A DNA stretch of 64,000 bases from Ptiloglossa arizonensis (Eukaryota; Arthropoda; Insecta; Hymenoptera; Colletidae), in assembly GCF_051014685.1 (NCBI RefSeq), contig NC_135055.1, forward strand, positions 10,900,001-10,964,000, given 5' to 3'. The position numbers and the translations under genes are program-made. Below are positions 50,701 to 63,400 of the stretch, piece by piece (the stretch's first letter is position 1; each line of letters begins with the position of its first letter). The notes under the pieces were generated by a model. It was not told where the DNA came from, made no database searches, and saw nothing but the letters and a program-made list of their open reading frames with translations.

Positions 50701-53700
50701 GTTTAGCTGCCTCCGTGCTATTCATACATAATGACGCGGAGCGCTATTATGTTACAGCTCTATCAAATTAGATGATAATACAGCAGTGCTTGGGAATAGC
50801 TAGATAATGTAAGCAGCAGAGGATTTGATTCTTGCATGCTTCAACAATTTTTATATTTCTATACATATACAGAGCGTTCCAAGAATTTGTCCATTTAAAC
50901 TATACCAGAAATTGCATGTTATCAATAAGAATGAAAAAGCTTACACATTGTATCTTCTTGATAAAGTTTTGTACATACGATACGATGCAAAATAATTTTA
51001 AGAGAGATTAAAACACAGAATCGGTTCTGCGTTAGGACAGAGGTATTGCGGATTCATTATACCAATTGTTGGTCATAAATTAGAAAGGGCTATTCGACCA
51101 CTCTGAAATCTTATGTGTTTCCTTTCCAATATTTTGTGTCTTTTACCTTAATCTTCTCTTCTTTTTTCCTAACTTTCAAATACATCTAATTTCCTCTCAC
51201 GATTCTTTTCCATCGTCTCTATATTTTCTTAAACATCCAATTTTCTGCACCGACCACTCCCAAATTTAGTTCTTGTTGTTTCCCATGCCTCCGCCAATTA
51301 GAAGCTACCAGAGTTTAGCTAATAAGCGAAGACACAAAATCTAATGAGATCACCCCCAGAGTTCTTCGTTGACAGTTCCTCGTTAACCACCTATCTTGGC
51401 AGACCTTCGGATCTAATTCACTTGCTCGACAGTCATCTCTCTTCGTTATTTTCATTACAAGTTTTACTTGCATTATATTGTGTTAAGTTTTAATAAATTA
51501 CGTTATTGTACATTGCGTGCAATCTCATACTTCCGTATTCGTCGACCACGCAAGATTAATTTGGCGTATGATACGTGTCAATTATTACGTTGGACGAGAA
51601 ATATCTGATCAAATCGAGACAGATCTGACTAAGATACATTTGGTCAATTAGAGTCAGATTTGACACGAAACATGCATAATGTAAGGCTCCAGTTTTAAAA
51701 CTGCAATAAAAGGAGAAGTCCTAGAATCAAACATGGAAAGATTTATAAGGTTCGCGACAAACATTCTTCAGGTTTTCCTTACGGTGCTACGTTTTTAATC
51801 AAGTGCAGGCCATAAAGCCAATGTTGTATTACGTGAGAATTTCAGTGAGATAAACTAGCCGCCAACTCTTGCACAGCGGAAATGTTAGACGAGTGAGTGC
51901 CTTTTCATACAACACGTATTAGCTCCTTTCCATTTAATGGCATTGGATTTGGATAGCCACGGCTACTTTATGTATTTGTAAATGTAAGAACCATTTTCAA
52001 AATGTGTTAGTAATTAAGTTAAAAATGAGATACTCCAGCACTTCCAACGAGGAATGCGCTGACGCATTATCTCGACGAAGGATTTATAAAGCAGCAATTT
52101 CTGGACTAATTTTTCTCCTTGATAAATCTTCGAGTTAAAATTCAGCTAACATTTCTGTTAAACGTATTGCTAGATCTTACATAAATCTTTTTCACTCTTA
52201 ATCGTCTGTCGTTTTGTAGGAGCTCACGTACACGAGCAACTTTTTTTGTTATTCGGAGCCATGAAAGACCGCCCTGAACGCTCAGCATCTTCAACAGTCT
52301 CTCGACGTCCCCTGAATTGCTTTATCTAGTCAAATGCTCGCGAGTTTGACACTGTGGCATCGCCGTAAACCTTTTTCAATTTTTCATAAATGCCCGTCAC
52401 GATACACCGCTTTTCACCAGCAATTTAATCACAATTCGTTGCTCTAAATCGGAAGTTCTCATCCGATGGTACCTGAAAGAAGATTTTATGGTACGCGAAT
52501 AATACACGGATGATGCAACGTACGAAATTACGATAAATAAAAGCACAAGAATGTTTGTATCTAAAGCAAACTTATTATACGTTTTTTTGCTCGCTTGAAT
52601 AGATTTACTTCATCGATTGCTCAATTTAAAATATATTGTATCACAAAGTGCATACATCGATGCAGTTTTCTATACTGTATTTAAAAAGTATACACAGAAC
52701 GCACTTTGGAGTTACGTTTTAAAACGATGTAAAACAGAATCATATATGAAGAAACTAGTTTTTGTTGACCAAACTCGAGCTTGAAGTTGAATCATTATGT
52801 TAACAGTGTGTTTTATATTTAATTTTGTTTAACATCTGTTTTTGTAATTTCTATCAAAGAAGCTCAGACTCTAAGTTTAATCACAATGTATATAAGGTGT
52901 TTCGTAGGTAATTTTGTTTAATATTTCTTATTAGTTTATTTAATCCTAGCGTTATGAATGAAATCAAAATATGTATTCAAATTTTTTTATCGAAATAATT
53001 CTTAATATTGTATTTATCGAAATAATAATTCTTCTATGGTTTGTTAGAGAAAAGCTTTTTGTTAGGCTCTCCAGAAAAATATTGCACACCGTCTTGTTCA
53101 GATGAATTGTCAAATTGAGTTTTCTTTAGAAATCTGTTACTTAAGTTTGGAAACGAAACAGGAAAGGAATATTTTTTAAATATGTATAATTCATAACATA
53201 AACCTATTAGATGCTCATTTTCGACCATTTTTCTCAATACATATATACATATATCAGTGGATGATACTGAATTTTGTAAAGTTTAGTTTTTGTTGTACAC
53301 GTTTCTGAAAAAGATTGAAGACCCCTGCTTTAAACTATATTGATTTACGTGTCTCAAAAACGTGATACACAGACAATATTCTACAAGAACGAGTGTACGA
53401 AACAAACTGGACATGCGATGTTCTTTAAATTATGCTTATATGTCCACGAGAGTTTCCGCTGCACGACACTATACATAAACGAGTTGCAACGCCGCTATAC
53501 AGTGAAAAATAAAATTCTTGTCAGAAATTTATTATCACACCTCTTGTAATTTGAGTTTTTAACCGCGCGCAACACGAACTCTTGTATGAAACCCGTCCGA
53601 AGGGAAGCCACTCTTCTCACGAGCCTTGTAATCATCATTCTTTCGATGACAGGGATTTTACAATAGCAATAATAATCCTACTCCGTTTGGCGATTATAAC

Positions 53701-56310
53701 TTGTCCGAAGGTACTTGTAACACAGCACTAATGTCTTCCCTATAAATTTTCCTCTCTATATCTAACGAAGTGATCGATATCTTTGATTACTCAATTCAGA
53801 TGTGTAACTAACACAAATTACAATCCATATACAAAAGTAACAACGTAATCAACTATCAGGGCTCCCACTTGAAAATTACTTTACAAACCTGAATAATATA
53901 ACTATTGAAACTTCTATGCAATCACATGTTCCAATATTTAACTATTACTTAGTGAAAAATCAAAGTTATTTTATTATCGGAAAATTACAATTGATTAACA
54001 TTAACGAAATTTATTTTGCTTCTCCTGGATTTAAGGTTCAACAATGTTTCAAAGGTTGAATTTGTATTCTTTAATAATTGTATTATAATTAAAAATCGTA
54101 TGTTTATTACGATGTACTTCAAGACTATTATTATATTTAGAATCAAAATATTTATGATATGTTATGTACTATGAAAACAAATATAAATATTTGGTACTAC
54201 TCTTTGATTTTTATATTCCCTATTAAAATTTTTCCTCTCAAGTCTTCTCCATTTTTATATAACTTTGCAGGTTTATAACGCGGCTAAAAATAAGAAAATG
54301 GACATATAATATTTTTAACTACAGCAATTCAAGTTTGAAAAGTGAATTACTTTTCATTAGTATCTTTTGTGATAATACTTGAAGTATGTACATTTACTAA
54401 ACTTCTTTTTAGTATTTATAAGTATCTATATTTAGTATCGGTATAAAAAATGTTTATTTCAAGTTTCCATCTTGACTTTACGAATTCCAGTGATAATACG
54501 TATATACAATTTATGAAACATTGTAAACGAAAGAATTATTGTTAAAACAAATCATTTGCAGACTTGTAGAATGAAAAATATCAGAATAGGTGGATGTAAA
54601 CATGATTAATGATTTGCAATCTGGCATATTGTAGAGTTGCATTTGTTCGTCGCGCAAGCTCGTACACTGATGGTATTCCACGGACGTCATATAAACAAGA
54701 TAGAGGAAGGAAAGTAAACTTTTTCAATCGAAAGCCGCCTGGTTGGAAGCAGAATGAATTTTCATTTGTTTTCTCGTCCCTGTGGACAGAAGCACATCGA
54801 ATGAATGAAATTTTGTGCAACGAGGACGGTTTCAGTTAAATTATTACGCTTGAAGGAGACGTCTCTTCGCTTAGAAAAATTTATGTCACGGCAGCTAAAA
54901 CTGGGAAATATGCACATATAGTACGTACACGTAAGATTTTATGATAAGAAGCAGAAATATCGATAAAAATAAAAAGTAAGATGAGATAAAATGAAATATA
55001 TATGGGCTAAAGAGTTGCAATATTTCAAGAAAAATGTAATAATTGTATTGAAATTGTTTTCAGCCTGTGTATATTTTGTTTATATAACTACATCGACTAT
55101 TCAAGTACTTTTCGAAAATATATTCAAATTTAATTTCGTACTTGACCAAAATTGTAGATGTTTGAAAAATTATTTACATAAAAATTCGAATATAAATGAC
55201 TACAAATTCATTGAGTTTAATATGCAAGTTAGGACATTTAAATGTGACATTATATGAATATCTCTGTTGCTTTTGTATCTACGCAAAATTTCTCAGACAA
55301 TTAATTCGTGTGAAAATTTTCAATGTTAAATTAAACGATGCAGAAATAGATGTATTATATGCAAACGGAGTATTAAGAATTTTCAGTCACAGAGAAAACA
55401 AGATAAGTACAGATTGAGGAACCAGTTTAATTAATGTTTAATGTATTTGATTGAGTAATCGATACAAGTAGACGATGATAAGACAACATGAAAGATGGTG
55501 CAGTCAAAGCACTTTGTAAATATTGACGGAATATTTGCCTCTTCAAACATAATATCGCGTTTATTCAATTGATACTTGAATCAATAAGAGACATTGTGGT
55601 AATTGAACATAGTTAATCTTGCTTTGTAAATAAAAAAAGAAAAATAAATAAATAACATAATACAATCTTCATTTACAAATTATAACAGTGTAATGAAATT
55701 CTTATTTACCTTTTCATAGGATTTAATAGGTACTAGTAGCGTCAGTGAAAAAGATTATAATTTTAATTGTATTCCGTTGAAAACAACGTAAAATTAATTT
55801 TACGATTATGTTCATTATTTATTTATGTATTCATTTATTCAAGTAATCTAGTATAGCATATATATCGCACAATATACACCATGTGCCATATGGTGCATGC
55901 ACCCACCAGATAAAAATCATACGCACCACAAAAACGTGACAGCTGCTACGCGCATCATTAATCACTTAACTGTCGTGTCCAAGTTAACTTGGGCAAAATA
56001 GTCACCACATAAACAATGATTAAATTAATAAAGACTAACATAAAATAATACAAAATTATAGTAAGTATAATTGAATACAAATTGGGGTAAGTTTTTATAT
56101 AGTTTTTTAATGGATCTACTAATAAAAAAAAGCGTGTTTTTTTCTGGACCTATTACTGAAAACAAACTCAATATACTTTTGTCATTCACATCACGGAAAC
56201 ACCATATACACGAGAGAAATGTCGCACGAATTATCAAAATAACATGTGTGTGTCTGTGTGTGATAGCATGCGAAATATCCACATTGCCACTTTCCACGCA
56301 CACGTGACGT

Positions 56311-56404
56311 CCTATTCGTTCGGGGGTCATCTTCTCAGGAGCGTACGGGACAGATATACAAATATCCTTTTCGCGCCTGAGGAGATGGCTCCTGAACGAA
56401 TAGG
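56311..56404 (+). ncRNA. Candidate hairpin RNA element
   Basis: Arms 56311-56343 and 56372-56404 are 33-base inverted copies (cctattcgttc...ctcagg) around a 28-base loop. Of 33 positions, 28 are Watson-Crick, four are G-U pairs if the plus strand is transcribed, and one is A.G. Pairing extends outward by about three more bases of the next four. It is GC-richer than its flanks. It sits in a host-gene intron but antisense to the gene. It could be a miRNA-like precursor, a structured RNA or a small foldback element. No promoter or homologue is visible, so the RNA label is tentative. Confidence 0.35.
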
Positions 56405-57339
56405 ACCTGTCATAACTTCAGAAGCAATCTCCTCGCGCGTGTAGCACGTGTATATATCAAAAGCACGGAAATACACACCCACACGTGCAAAAGTTAGTTT
56501 TATCGTTTGCGTAACAATCGAGTCACCATGATCGTAAACAGAAGTACAAGATGTGCTTATATATTTCCCTCATGAAACATTCGTGGCTATATTATTTGGG
56601 AGGCTAGTACCCATATTCTACAAACGGGTTTCCTTAGAGAAACTGAATCTTCAACGTAGTTGTAAACGATTAGCCGTTACAAGTGTTAAAACACTTATCC
56701 ATTGTCACATAGTTGCAGTAGATATGAACATGGAGACAAGAAACGATCTATCTACGTACACAAAACATTTAAACAAAAGTGGCCTTATCATTACGTATTA
56801 TTACTGGTTAGGAAAGTTTCTATATTACATCATAGGACATTACCACTGCACAATTTTATGAGAAAAGAATAGATAATAAATTGACTGAAATTTGTACAAT
56901 ACCTAACAGTTAGCAATCCGGTAATGTGGAATACATTTAAAAGTCTATCTCAAACTTATAAACTCTTATCAAACATCTTTATTGTATTACCGAATGACAC
57001 GAGATTATGCATCGATAAAAGCACTTTCATAATTAAATTCATAGTGTATTAATCTCGAGTTATAAAAAAGCGTACACGACAAATGCAAGTTACGTCATTA
57101 TATCGCCGATCGCTGATTTTTTTGGTACTAAATGTCTCCGCTTTCTCCGAGTTGACCGAAATATATTTTGACCTTTTATTTAAAGTTTATCGTGGAAGTC
57201 TTTAGTATACAGATACCACGTAGGGTACGCTCGGAGAAAATAAATCTATGGAGATCGCATTTTGAACCCCTCGAAATTACTGAATTATAGTTTCTTTCTC
57301 GATTGAGCAATGCTGATCTTTGTATACATGCGGGAGATA

Positions 57340-57368
57340 TTAGGTGGACCGGAAAGTAATGTCGTTTC
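57340..57368 (+). repeat. Mariner left terminal inverted repeat
   Basis: 29 bases beginning ttaggtggaccggaaagtaa, preceded by TA. One mismatch with the right repeat (t instead of g at the sixth base). Confidence 0.95.
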
Positions 57369-57506
57369 TGCGCATGTCACTATTTGATTGTCATTTGTCA
57401 GCTCATTGTGTACATTAAAGTCGTAGCAAAGACATTCTGAGGTTATAGTGACTTGTTTAGTTGTAAATAATTAAATTTAAAATTTTTCTTTACAATTTTG
57501 TGTGAA

Positions 57507-58541
57507 ATGGCCAGCCAAATACCAGAAGAGGTACATATCCGGCATTGCATGCTTTTTGAGTTTCGCAAGGGTAGTAACGCAACAGTTGCTACCAAAAACA
57601 TTTGCGATGTTTATCCAAATGCTTTAGACGTTCGTAAATGCCAAAGGTGGTTTTCCAAGTTCAAATCCGGTAATTTTGATCTTTCCGACTCGTATGGATC
57701 AGGAAGACCAACAACGTTAGACAATGACGTGTTAAGTGCGGAAGTGGAAGCAAATCCGTGTCAGACAATCGAGGAATTGTCAAACAGTCTTAACGAACCT
57801 TGGTCGACCATCCAAGAACATTTGCAGCAGATTGGGAAAGTAAGCAGAGCAGGTGTTTGGGTCCCGCATAATCTGTCCGAGGAGAACAAGGCTAACCGAT
57901 CCACCACATGCAACTTATTGCTTCAACGGCACAATACAGAAGCGTTTTTTGATCGCTTGATCACCGGAGATGAAAAGTGGGTTCTTTATGATAATCCAAA
58001 ACGCAAAAGGCAGTGGCTCTCTCCAAATGAATCGCCGCAAAGTACTGCTAAGCCAGGTTTACACCCCAAAAAGGCCCTTTTGTGTGTTTGGTGGAGTATT
58101 CGCGGCGTTGTTCATTTTGAAGTGCTGAAACCTGGACAGACTGTGAATACAGACCTTTACTGTGAACAATTAGATCGTGTAAATAAAACTTTAATTGAAA
58201 AGTGGCCAGCGATTGTCAACAGAAAAGGCGTTATTCTGCAAGACGATAATGCAAGACCGCACTGCGCAAGACGAACCTTGGCAAAAATTAATGAATTGGG
58301 GTGGGAGGTACTGCCTCACCCACCATACTCGCCCGATGTTGCACCATCGGATTTCCATTTATTCCGATCGCTTCAACACTTTCTAAGTGGCAAAAGATTT
58401 GCAAATTTGGATGATATTCAAAATGCCATCTCTGTATATTTTGCTCAAAAACCAATTGATTTTTATCGATCCGGCATTGAAAATTTGCACACTAGATGGC
58501 AAAAGGTTGTTGATAATGAGGGTGATTATATCATTGATTAA
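57507..58541 (+). CDS. Mariner transposase, DD34D
   Basis: 344 residues, close to the family norm of about 345. The start is the ATG at 57507 (MASQIPEEVHIRHCMLFEF); three codons upstream are open but lack ATG. The N-terminal 110 residues form the helix-turn-helix DNA-binding region (VRKCQRWFSKFKSGNFDL, then a DNDVL..EVEANP half). The mariner marker WVPHNLSEENK follows, near residue 120. Catalytic residues are Asp in ITGDEKWVLYDN, Asp in VILQDDNARPH and Asp in YSPDVAPSDFHLF. The last two are separated by exactly 34 residues, giving the DD34D triad of mariner cut-and-paste enzymes. The enzyme binds the terminal repeats and moves the element into TA sites. No stop or frameshift is seen, so it may be functional. 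An aataaa-like signal follows the stop. Confidence 0.96.
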   Translation: MASQIPEEVHIRHCMLFEFRKGSNATVATKNICDVYPNALDVRKCQRWFSKFKSGNFDLSDSYGSGRPTTLDNDVLSAEVEANPCQTIEELSNSLNEPWSTIQEHLQQIGKVSRAGVWVPHNLSEENKANRSTTCNLLLQRHNTEAFFDRLITGDEKWVLYDNPKRKRQWLSPNESPQSTAKPGLHPKKALLCVWWSIRGVVHFEVLKPGQTVNTDLYCEQLDRVNKTLIEKWPAIVNRKGVILQDDNARPHCARRTLAKINELGWEVLPHPPYSPDVAPSDFHLFRSLQHFLSGKRFANLDDIQNAISVYFAQKPIDFYRSGIENLHTRWQKVVDNEGDYIID

Positions 58542-58586
58542 AAATAAAAACTCGCTAAAAATTTATGTATTTGAATTTAATGTCGG

Positions 58587-58615
58587 GAAACGACATTACT
58601 TTCCGGTCCCCCTAA
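58587..58615 (-). repeat. Mariner right terminal inverted repeat
   Basis: 29 bases whose reverse complement begins ttagggggaccggaaagtaa, followed by TA. Pairs with 57340-57368. Confidence 0.95.
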
Positions 58616-60414
58616 TACTAAATGGAACAAGCTTCTGGCTATTATGCCGATCGTATAAACGAAGACGGTGATTTCGACTTTCAGATTGCGAAAGCATCTT
58701 GGCTCATCGATTACCGAAAATATCGGATTCAAGTGGATTTTCATAGTATCATTTCACTAAAGACGCAATTACGTTCTCTCTGCTCGAATAGTGATAAACA
58801 TTTTATCTGCGTAATGCTAGATCAAAGCAAACTCGAAGTGGAAGCTATTATTGGACACACGTGCAGACACAAGGTCAGCAGACATGGTTGCTACTCGCAC
58901 GTAGCAAAAACTTTACGGTTTTTCGGTTTTGTTCGAGATCAACTTTCTAAAAATATAGGCTAAAACACAGGATGTCCATAAAGTTTCTATCTATTTTGGC
59001 GAATTAATTAAAGTTTGATCAATTTTATTTCAGAAACCCTTAGAACGAATATAGGAGTGCTCGTGAGGGTAATACGACGAGGGTAAATTCGACGAATTGA
59101 AGGAGAGGAAACAAGAGGAAATCGGAGATAAGGTTAGGAGGAGATTTTACATGGCAAGGTCAATAGGTAAGGCGATATGTGGATTGTTGAACAAATTTAA
59201 ATGAACGATTTCTTTTTATCGATTTTCTGTATTACATCATATAACTATCGGACGAAGATTACGAATATGGAAAAATTAGGAGTACGAATAAGAACTAATG
59301 GATATCACATCGAATTCTATTCTCAATTACTCAACAAATCATCTTTATGCAATTTTATGAGTGAATTTGATATATAATAATTTCACTGTCAATCGTTGTA
59401 GATAGAAAGCTTCTGAACGCTTTGTGTAATCTCAATTATATTGTGTTATTTATAAAATATAAAATTATAATCGATGCTTCTGAATTGGAAAACCAAATAA
59501 TATATGAAAATAGATTATTATTTGTAAATGTTTGGTTAAGATCTTTTTCATCAGTATAGCATATTATGAATCTAAATTTAATTTAAAGCATAAATTAGAC
59601 ATAACAGATCAGAATTGAGTTAAAGTTATATAAAAACTGTACTAATTATACGTCAATTTTCGTTGATTTTCATGCAGTCAGGAAAAACGTAAAACGTTTT
59701 AATTGATTATATTAGATTGATAATATATTATACTGCACAAAATCTACAACAGAAATCAAAATATTTATAAATAATATCGTACTGATTATTTTCATATTCT
59801 ATTCAGCATTAATAAAAATGTTTGACAACTCTTCAAACACGTGTCGAATCTACAGCTATGTACGTATGTACATATTATGTGATAATTTTTCATTTGCAAA
59901 GCGTTCAAAAATTCACCATTTCCTATCGTTATTCTTTACGGATTAAATTGTAGCTTTATAGGAAATAGTACAAAATGTACCATAATTTGATTTCAGATTC
60001 AAGTTAATTCTTCTAAACAATATCATCGATTCGATCGATGGTAGAACATCGTATCCATTTATGTTACATTTCTCCTAGTGTCGTTAAGCGACTAATTGAG
60101 TCAATTACCATAATTCGTAAGAAAAGAAAGAAATCGTAGCCTAAAATTGTGGCTGAAAATACCTTGTGCAAATGCGATTAAATTTTGAAACCAACCTTAT
60201 CAGGTAATGGTTCGGCCACGTGGGGTGGAGGAAGCGGAAGTGGCTGTACTATTCGCCGTTGGCGGTGAAGAAAACGGCGCTTCCACCCAAAGGTGGAATC
60301 GCCACTGCTCACCGTTGAAATCAGCCCGACGACAACGACGGGTAATCTCCACGTAGTTTTGCAGCCTGCATCAGGATGGCTCCATTGACCCCTATTCAGC
60401 AGGACAGTTTTCAC

Positions 60415-60478
60415 CTTTCTTCTTGTCCTTTCCGTTTCTTCCTACGTCTTTCAAGGATGCTTCGGTCCCTTTGTTGAC
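60415..60478 (-). CDS. PLCE1: PLC epsilon exon, basic linker upstream of RasGEF
   Basis: A 64-base exon after a good acceptor (pyrimidine run ending cttttgactttcag) and before donor AAAG|GTGAAA. It starts in phase 0 and ends in phase 1. It encodes VNKGTEASLKDVGRNGKDKK plus K. The leftover G joins AG of the 45647 exon to make a GAG (Glu) codon, giving ...KDKKK-E-LEKRPQP. No domain is visible; the segment is lysine-rich and probably a flexible linker. The assignment rests on phase fit, splice quality and raised GC content, so it is weaker than the other exons. Reading on past the donor in frame reaches a TAG after seven more residues (GENCPAE), so intron retention would truncate the protein before the RasGEF. 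Confidence 0.55.
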
Positions 60479-63400
60479 CTGAAAGTCAAAAGATGAAAGT
60501 AATTTAATAACTTGCTTCTCAAACGAGTAAGAGACAGAGCAGTGAGTAAAAGACAGAAATTGTGAACGAAGGAGGTTCGAAACAACCGAGACTTATATAT
60601 ATATATATTTGATACTTATATAACGTGTAACTAAGGACACGAAGCGCATGAGAAGCACACGGGCTTCCAATTCAAGAGGTCCCGACTTTGTGACAAACAT
60701 AATATCGGTAATCACTGATTGGTTTTTAATTACGCACGTTTATCTGTAAGTATAGATTCTGTAATAAATAGAGAATATAGAAAAATACCGTAAATATTCT
60801 ACCTAGTTTTGCGAATAGTTATGGAATGAAAGATGTCTTGGAAGATCTTTTACTTTGAAATCATTTATTTCCAAATAATGAATGTCTACTAGTACAATAA
60901 TAATTAGTTTCGGTTGGTTGTGCGATTTCTTTATTAAATAATGTATCTTCAGTAACATAATAATATTCAATTTGATAATTTAATTAATATCGGTATCTTT
61001 TATGTGCCCAGTGAATGAAATCGGTATTCTGTACAATACAATGAAACAAAGGTTTATTGTTTTCACATTACGCATTTTGCGCAATATTATTACTCGATAC
61101 ATTACTGTAATATATCGTTGCGTGTAAAGAATTCTATACTTTCAATATTGACGCTTCTTTGTCGATAGATGCAATCGATACAATTGTAAATTTAAACGTA
61201 TCCGTGGAAATACGCGTGAAACAATTGTAGCTGTGTACTTTTTGTATCGCAATGCCAATCGTTTTAAACAATAAGCATAAGCGGAAAGTAAAAATGTATA
61301 GTGCCTCGTAACGGATCGTTGATTCCTATCGAAATTGAAATTAGGGTTTTGCAACAGTTAAAGACTGTACTTCTTCTTTTACACGATTACGTGAATACAC
61401 AATTATGTATTATTTCGGGTGGGTTTTGAATTCTATTGTCTCAATACGTACAAAAGTCGTAACCATATCTACTGTGTAATCAGTATTAAAGGTGTCTTTA
61501 TAATTCTATTTCATATGAATATTATTATATGCAGTCCAATATAATAATTCATTATCCAATACATTTTAAATAGGAAACTAATAGTTGGAAACGTAGCGAT
61601 GTTGATTTGTTTTTTAATGCAACATTGATCATTTTCACATGGTTTGGCCAAATGATACAAACATACGCGCCATTTTATTTCATTTGATCCACCGGTGAAA
61701 AAGGTTATGCACCACTGATGTACATCCTACACAGAACTCGTCGGTATATTTGGGTAATACCAGTAGGAACTTTTAGAAAGCATAGCCACGTTAATCCGTA
61801 AAGCGACGGTGGCCTTAGTAGAAGCAGCTGCAAACTGTCGTCGACAGAATGTGTTAATTTACCGTGCAGCGGTAAATTTAACGACTCTCTGAGGAGCAAT
61901 GTTAATTTCTGCATCGTCGTTCTTTCTGGATTAATCATTGGTTGCTACAGCAGAATGTCATTTTGAAACTTTCTCGAGTGTTCACCAGGAATGTCTATTT
62001 TATCGATAATTTCTTGATTTCGCGAAAACAATGCACGATAACATTGTTATTTCTTATTTAATAATAAATCGGTCATTATTTTGTCATACTTTCTGAATTA
62101 CATTATAATTACATATTTATGTTCAGTGATACATTATTTCTTGATATTATGTTGCAATTTGTTGCAATACTTATAAGAATAATGTTTATCAGTTGTTTAT
62201 TTGTTAATGAACGAAATCTGTATCTAGATATAGTTTATACGTATCAAACTATAATTTTGTACGAAACAAATTCGTTGAGAATTTATTGACTTTCCACTCG
62301 TCCTGTTTATATGTTTAAAAATTCTAAGTAATATGAACACTAATGTTTAAATGTTCTGTAAATCGCAAGAGGGATTTTTGTTTATTCTCTTTTGCCTGTC
62401 TGGCATGAATATTGACAGTACCAATGACAGTAGATAAATTATAACTATAAAATAAATTAGAACATTGAATTTGCAAAATACAATATTAATACATTGAAAA
62501 AAGTGCAATTAAAAGTACGAGTAGAAAAATAATTGAAGTTTGCCGCTTCTCCGTAAATGTTTAAATTCAAATGCAATTATAATTTTCATCTAAAACAAAA
62601 TAATGCTTCGTGCACACTGAGCGATAATATTTTCAATAAAACGTTTGCGCACGTACGAAAAATGTTTCATTTATTTTAAGGATTGGAGGATGCTCCAGGT
62701 TGTTGAACAGTTTACGTCTATATAAATTTATTTTATTCTTTTCAAGTAACGAACACATCTCTGAAATGCTTCCCAAGTATCACGATATACTTTGTACATC
62801 CATATTTTTATACTGCGTATATTTCAATGTTGCGTAAAAATATGTACAGTTACAAAACTATTTTTACCATATAGAAATATTATTAGCAGAAGATAGAGGT
62901 GTTCCTTTTAAACCCCGGAAACAGTTCGTGAATGTTCAATAATGACAATGCATCTTCTCAGTTCGAAGACGAAAACTTTGTTGGCCATCCAGGGAACAAG
63001 GGGTGGAAAGAACCTTAGAAATCCTGTAACTGGTCACAAACTTAGTCTTTAGTCTGTGGCCATCATTGGTAACATTTCTTTTGTCTGTAGTTGTCGTAAC
63101 TGCACTACGTAGTTCCAGATCTCAGGGTAAATTCGTTACATCGCTTGATTCGAAAAAGTGATAAGTTACAACGAATTAATGTTACCGGCTACAACAACGT
63201 CTCGTAACATTAGATAGATTTAGAATTCGGTAATGGCATGTTTGAGCGTAGTCATTGAACTATTTAAAGTTTCAACTTTAACTTAGTGCAAATAATTTTA
63301 ACTTCAACTCAATGCGTGAAGTTTGAGCGAATGTTTTATTGATTCTTGAAAATGTTACACTTGTACACATTTGACGATGTAAAAATAATAATTGAACGCA

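Larger units (their letters stand above)
57340..58615 (+). mobile_element. Complete mariner transposon
   Basis: 1276 bases with 29-base terminal inverted repeats (57340-57368 and 58587-58615) differing at one position. Core: ggaccggaaagtaatgtcg. Both ends abut TA (57338-57339 and 58616-58617), the duplicated mariner target. It contains one uninterrupted transposase gene. The near-identity of the ends and the intact frame indicate a recent insertion. It lies in a PLC epsilon intron, in the opposite orientation to the gene. Confidence 0.95.
45648..60414 (-). other. PLC epsilon intron (60415 to 45647)
   Basis: A 14.8-kb intron if the 60415 exon is correct. It contains a CA microsatellite (47760), a hairpin (56311-56404) and an intact mariner element (57340-58615). 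At 50725-50528 a 65-codon minus frame (AKRYVPKSMDWAWWTNELAS) starts with ATG. It has no splice support and an uncertain resemblance to retroelement linker sequence. At 49850-49970 the C-rich text recalls hAT ends but lacks a partner. Confidence 0.6.
4714..60478 (-). other. PLCE1: Partial gene span: phospholipase C epsilon
   Basis: Ten minus-strand exons, each bounded by AG acceptor and GT donor, join in a single open frame of about 805 codons. The deduced order is a basic linker, CDC25/RasGEF catalytic domain, acidic/serine-rich linker, PH-like region, basic linker, EF-hand-like block. Among lipases only PLC epsilon places a RasGEF before the PH/EF region. The family cleaves PIP2 to IP3 and diacylglycerol, and its CDC25 part exchanges nucleotide on Rap/Ras GTPases at membranes. 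Codons split by introns are GAG (60415/45647), AAG (43974/33768), AAA (14968/11108) and AGC (5901/5009). The catalytic X/Y barrel, C2 and RA domains are absent here and are expected left of position 1. The N-terminus is expected to the right or was not found. Identification rests on recalled family sequence, without a database search. Confidence 0.88.

Noticed and set aside
50528..50725. 65-codon minus frame with WAWWTNELAS
   Set aside because: Slight resemblance to the linker of non-LTR retroelement proteins, but too short, and it does not fit the phase of the surrounding gene.
61705..61938. 77-codon minus frame as an upstream PLC epsilon exon
   Set aside because: Its plausible donor leaves phase 1 while the next exon needs phase 0, and the peptide is not recognised.
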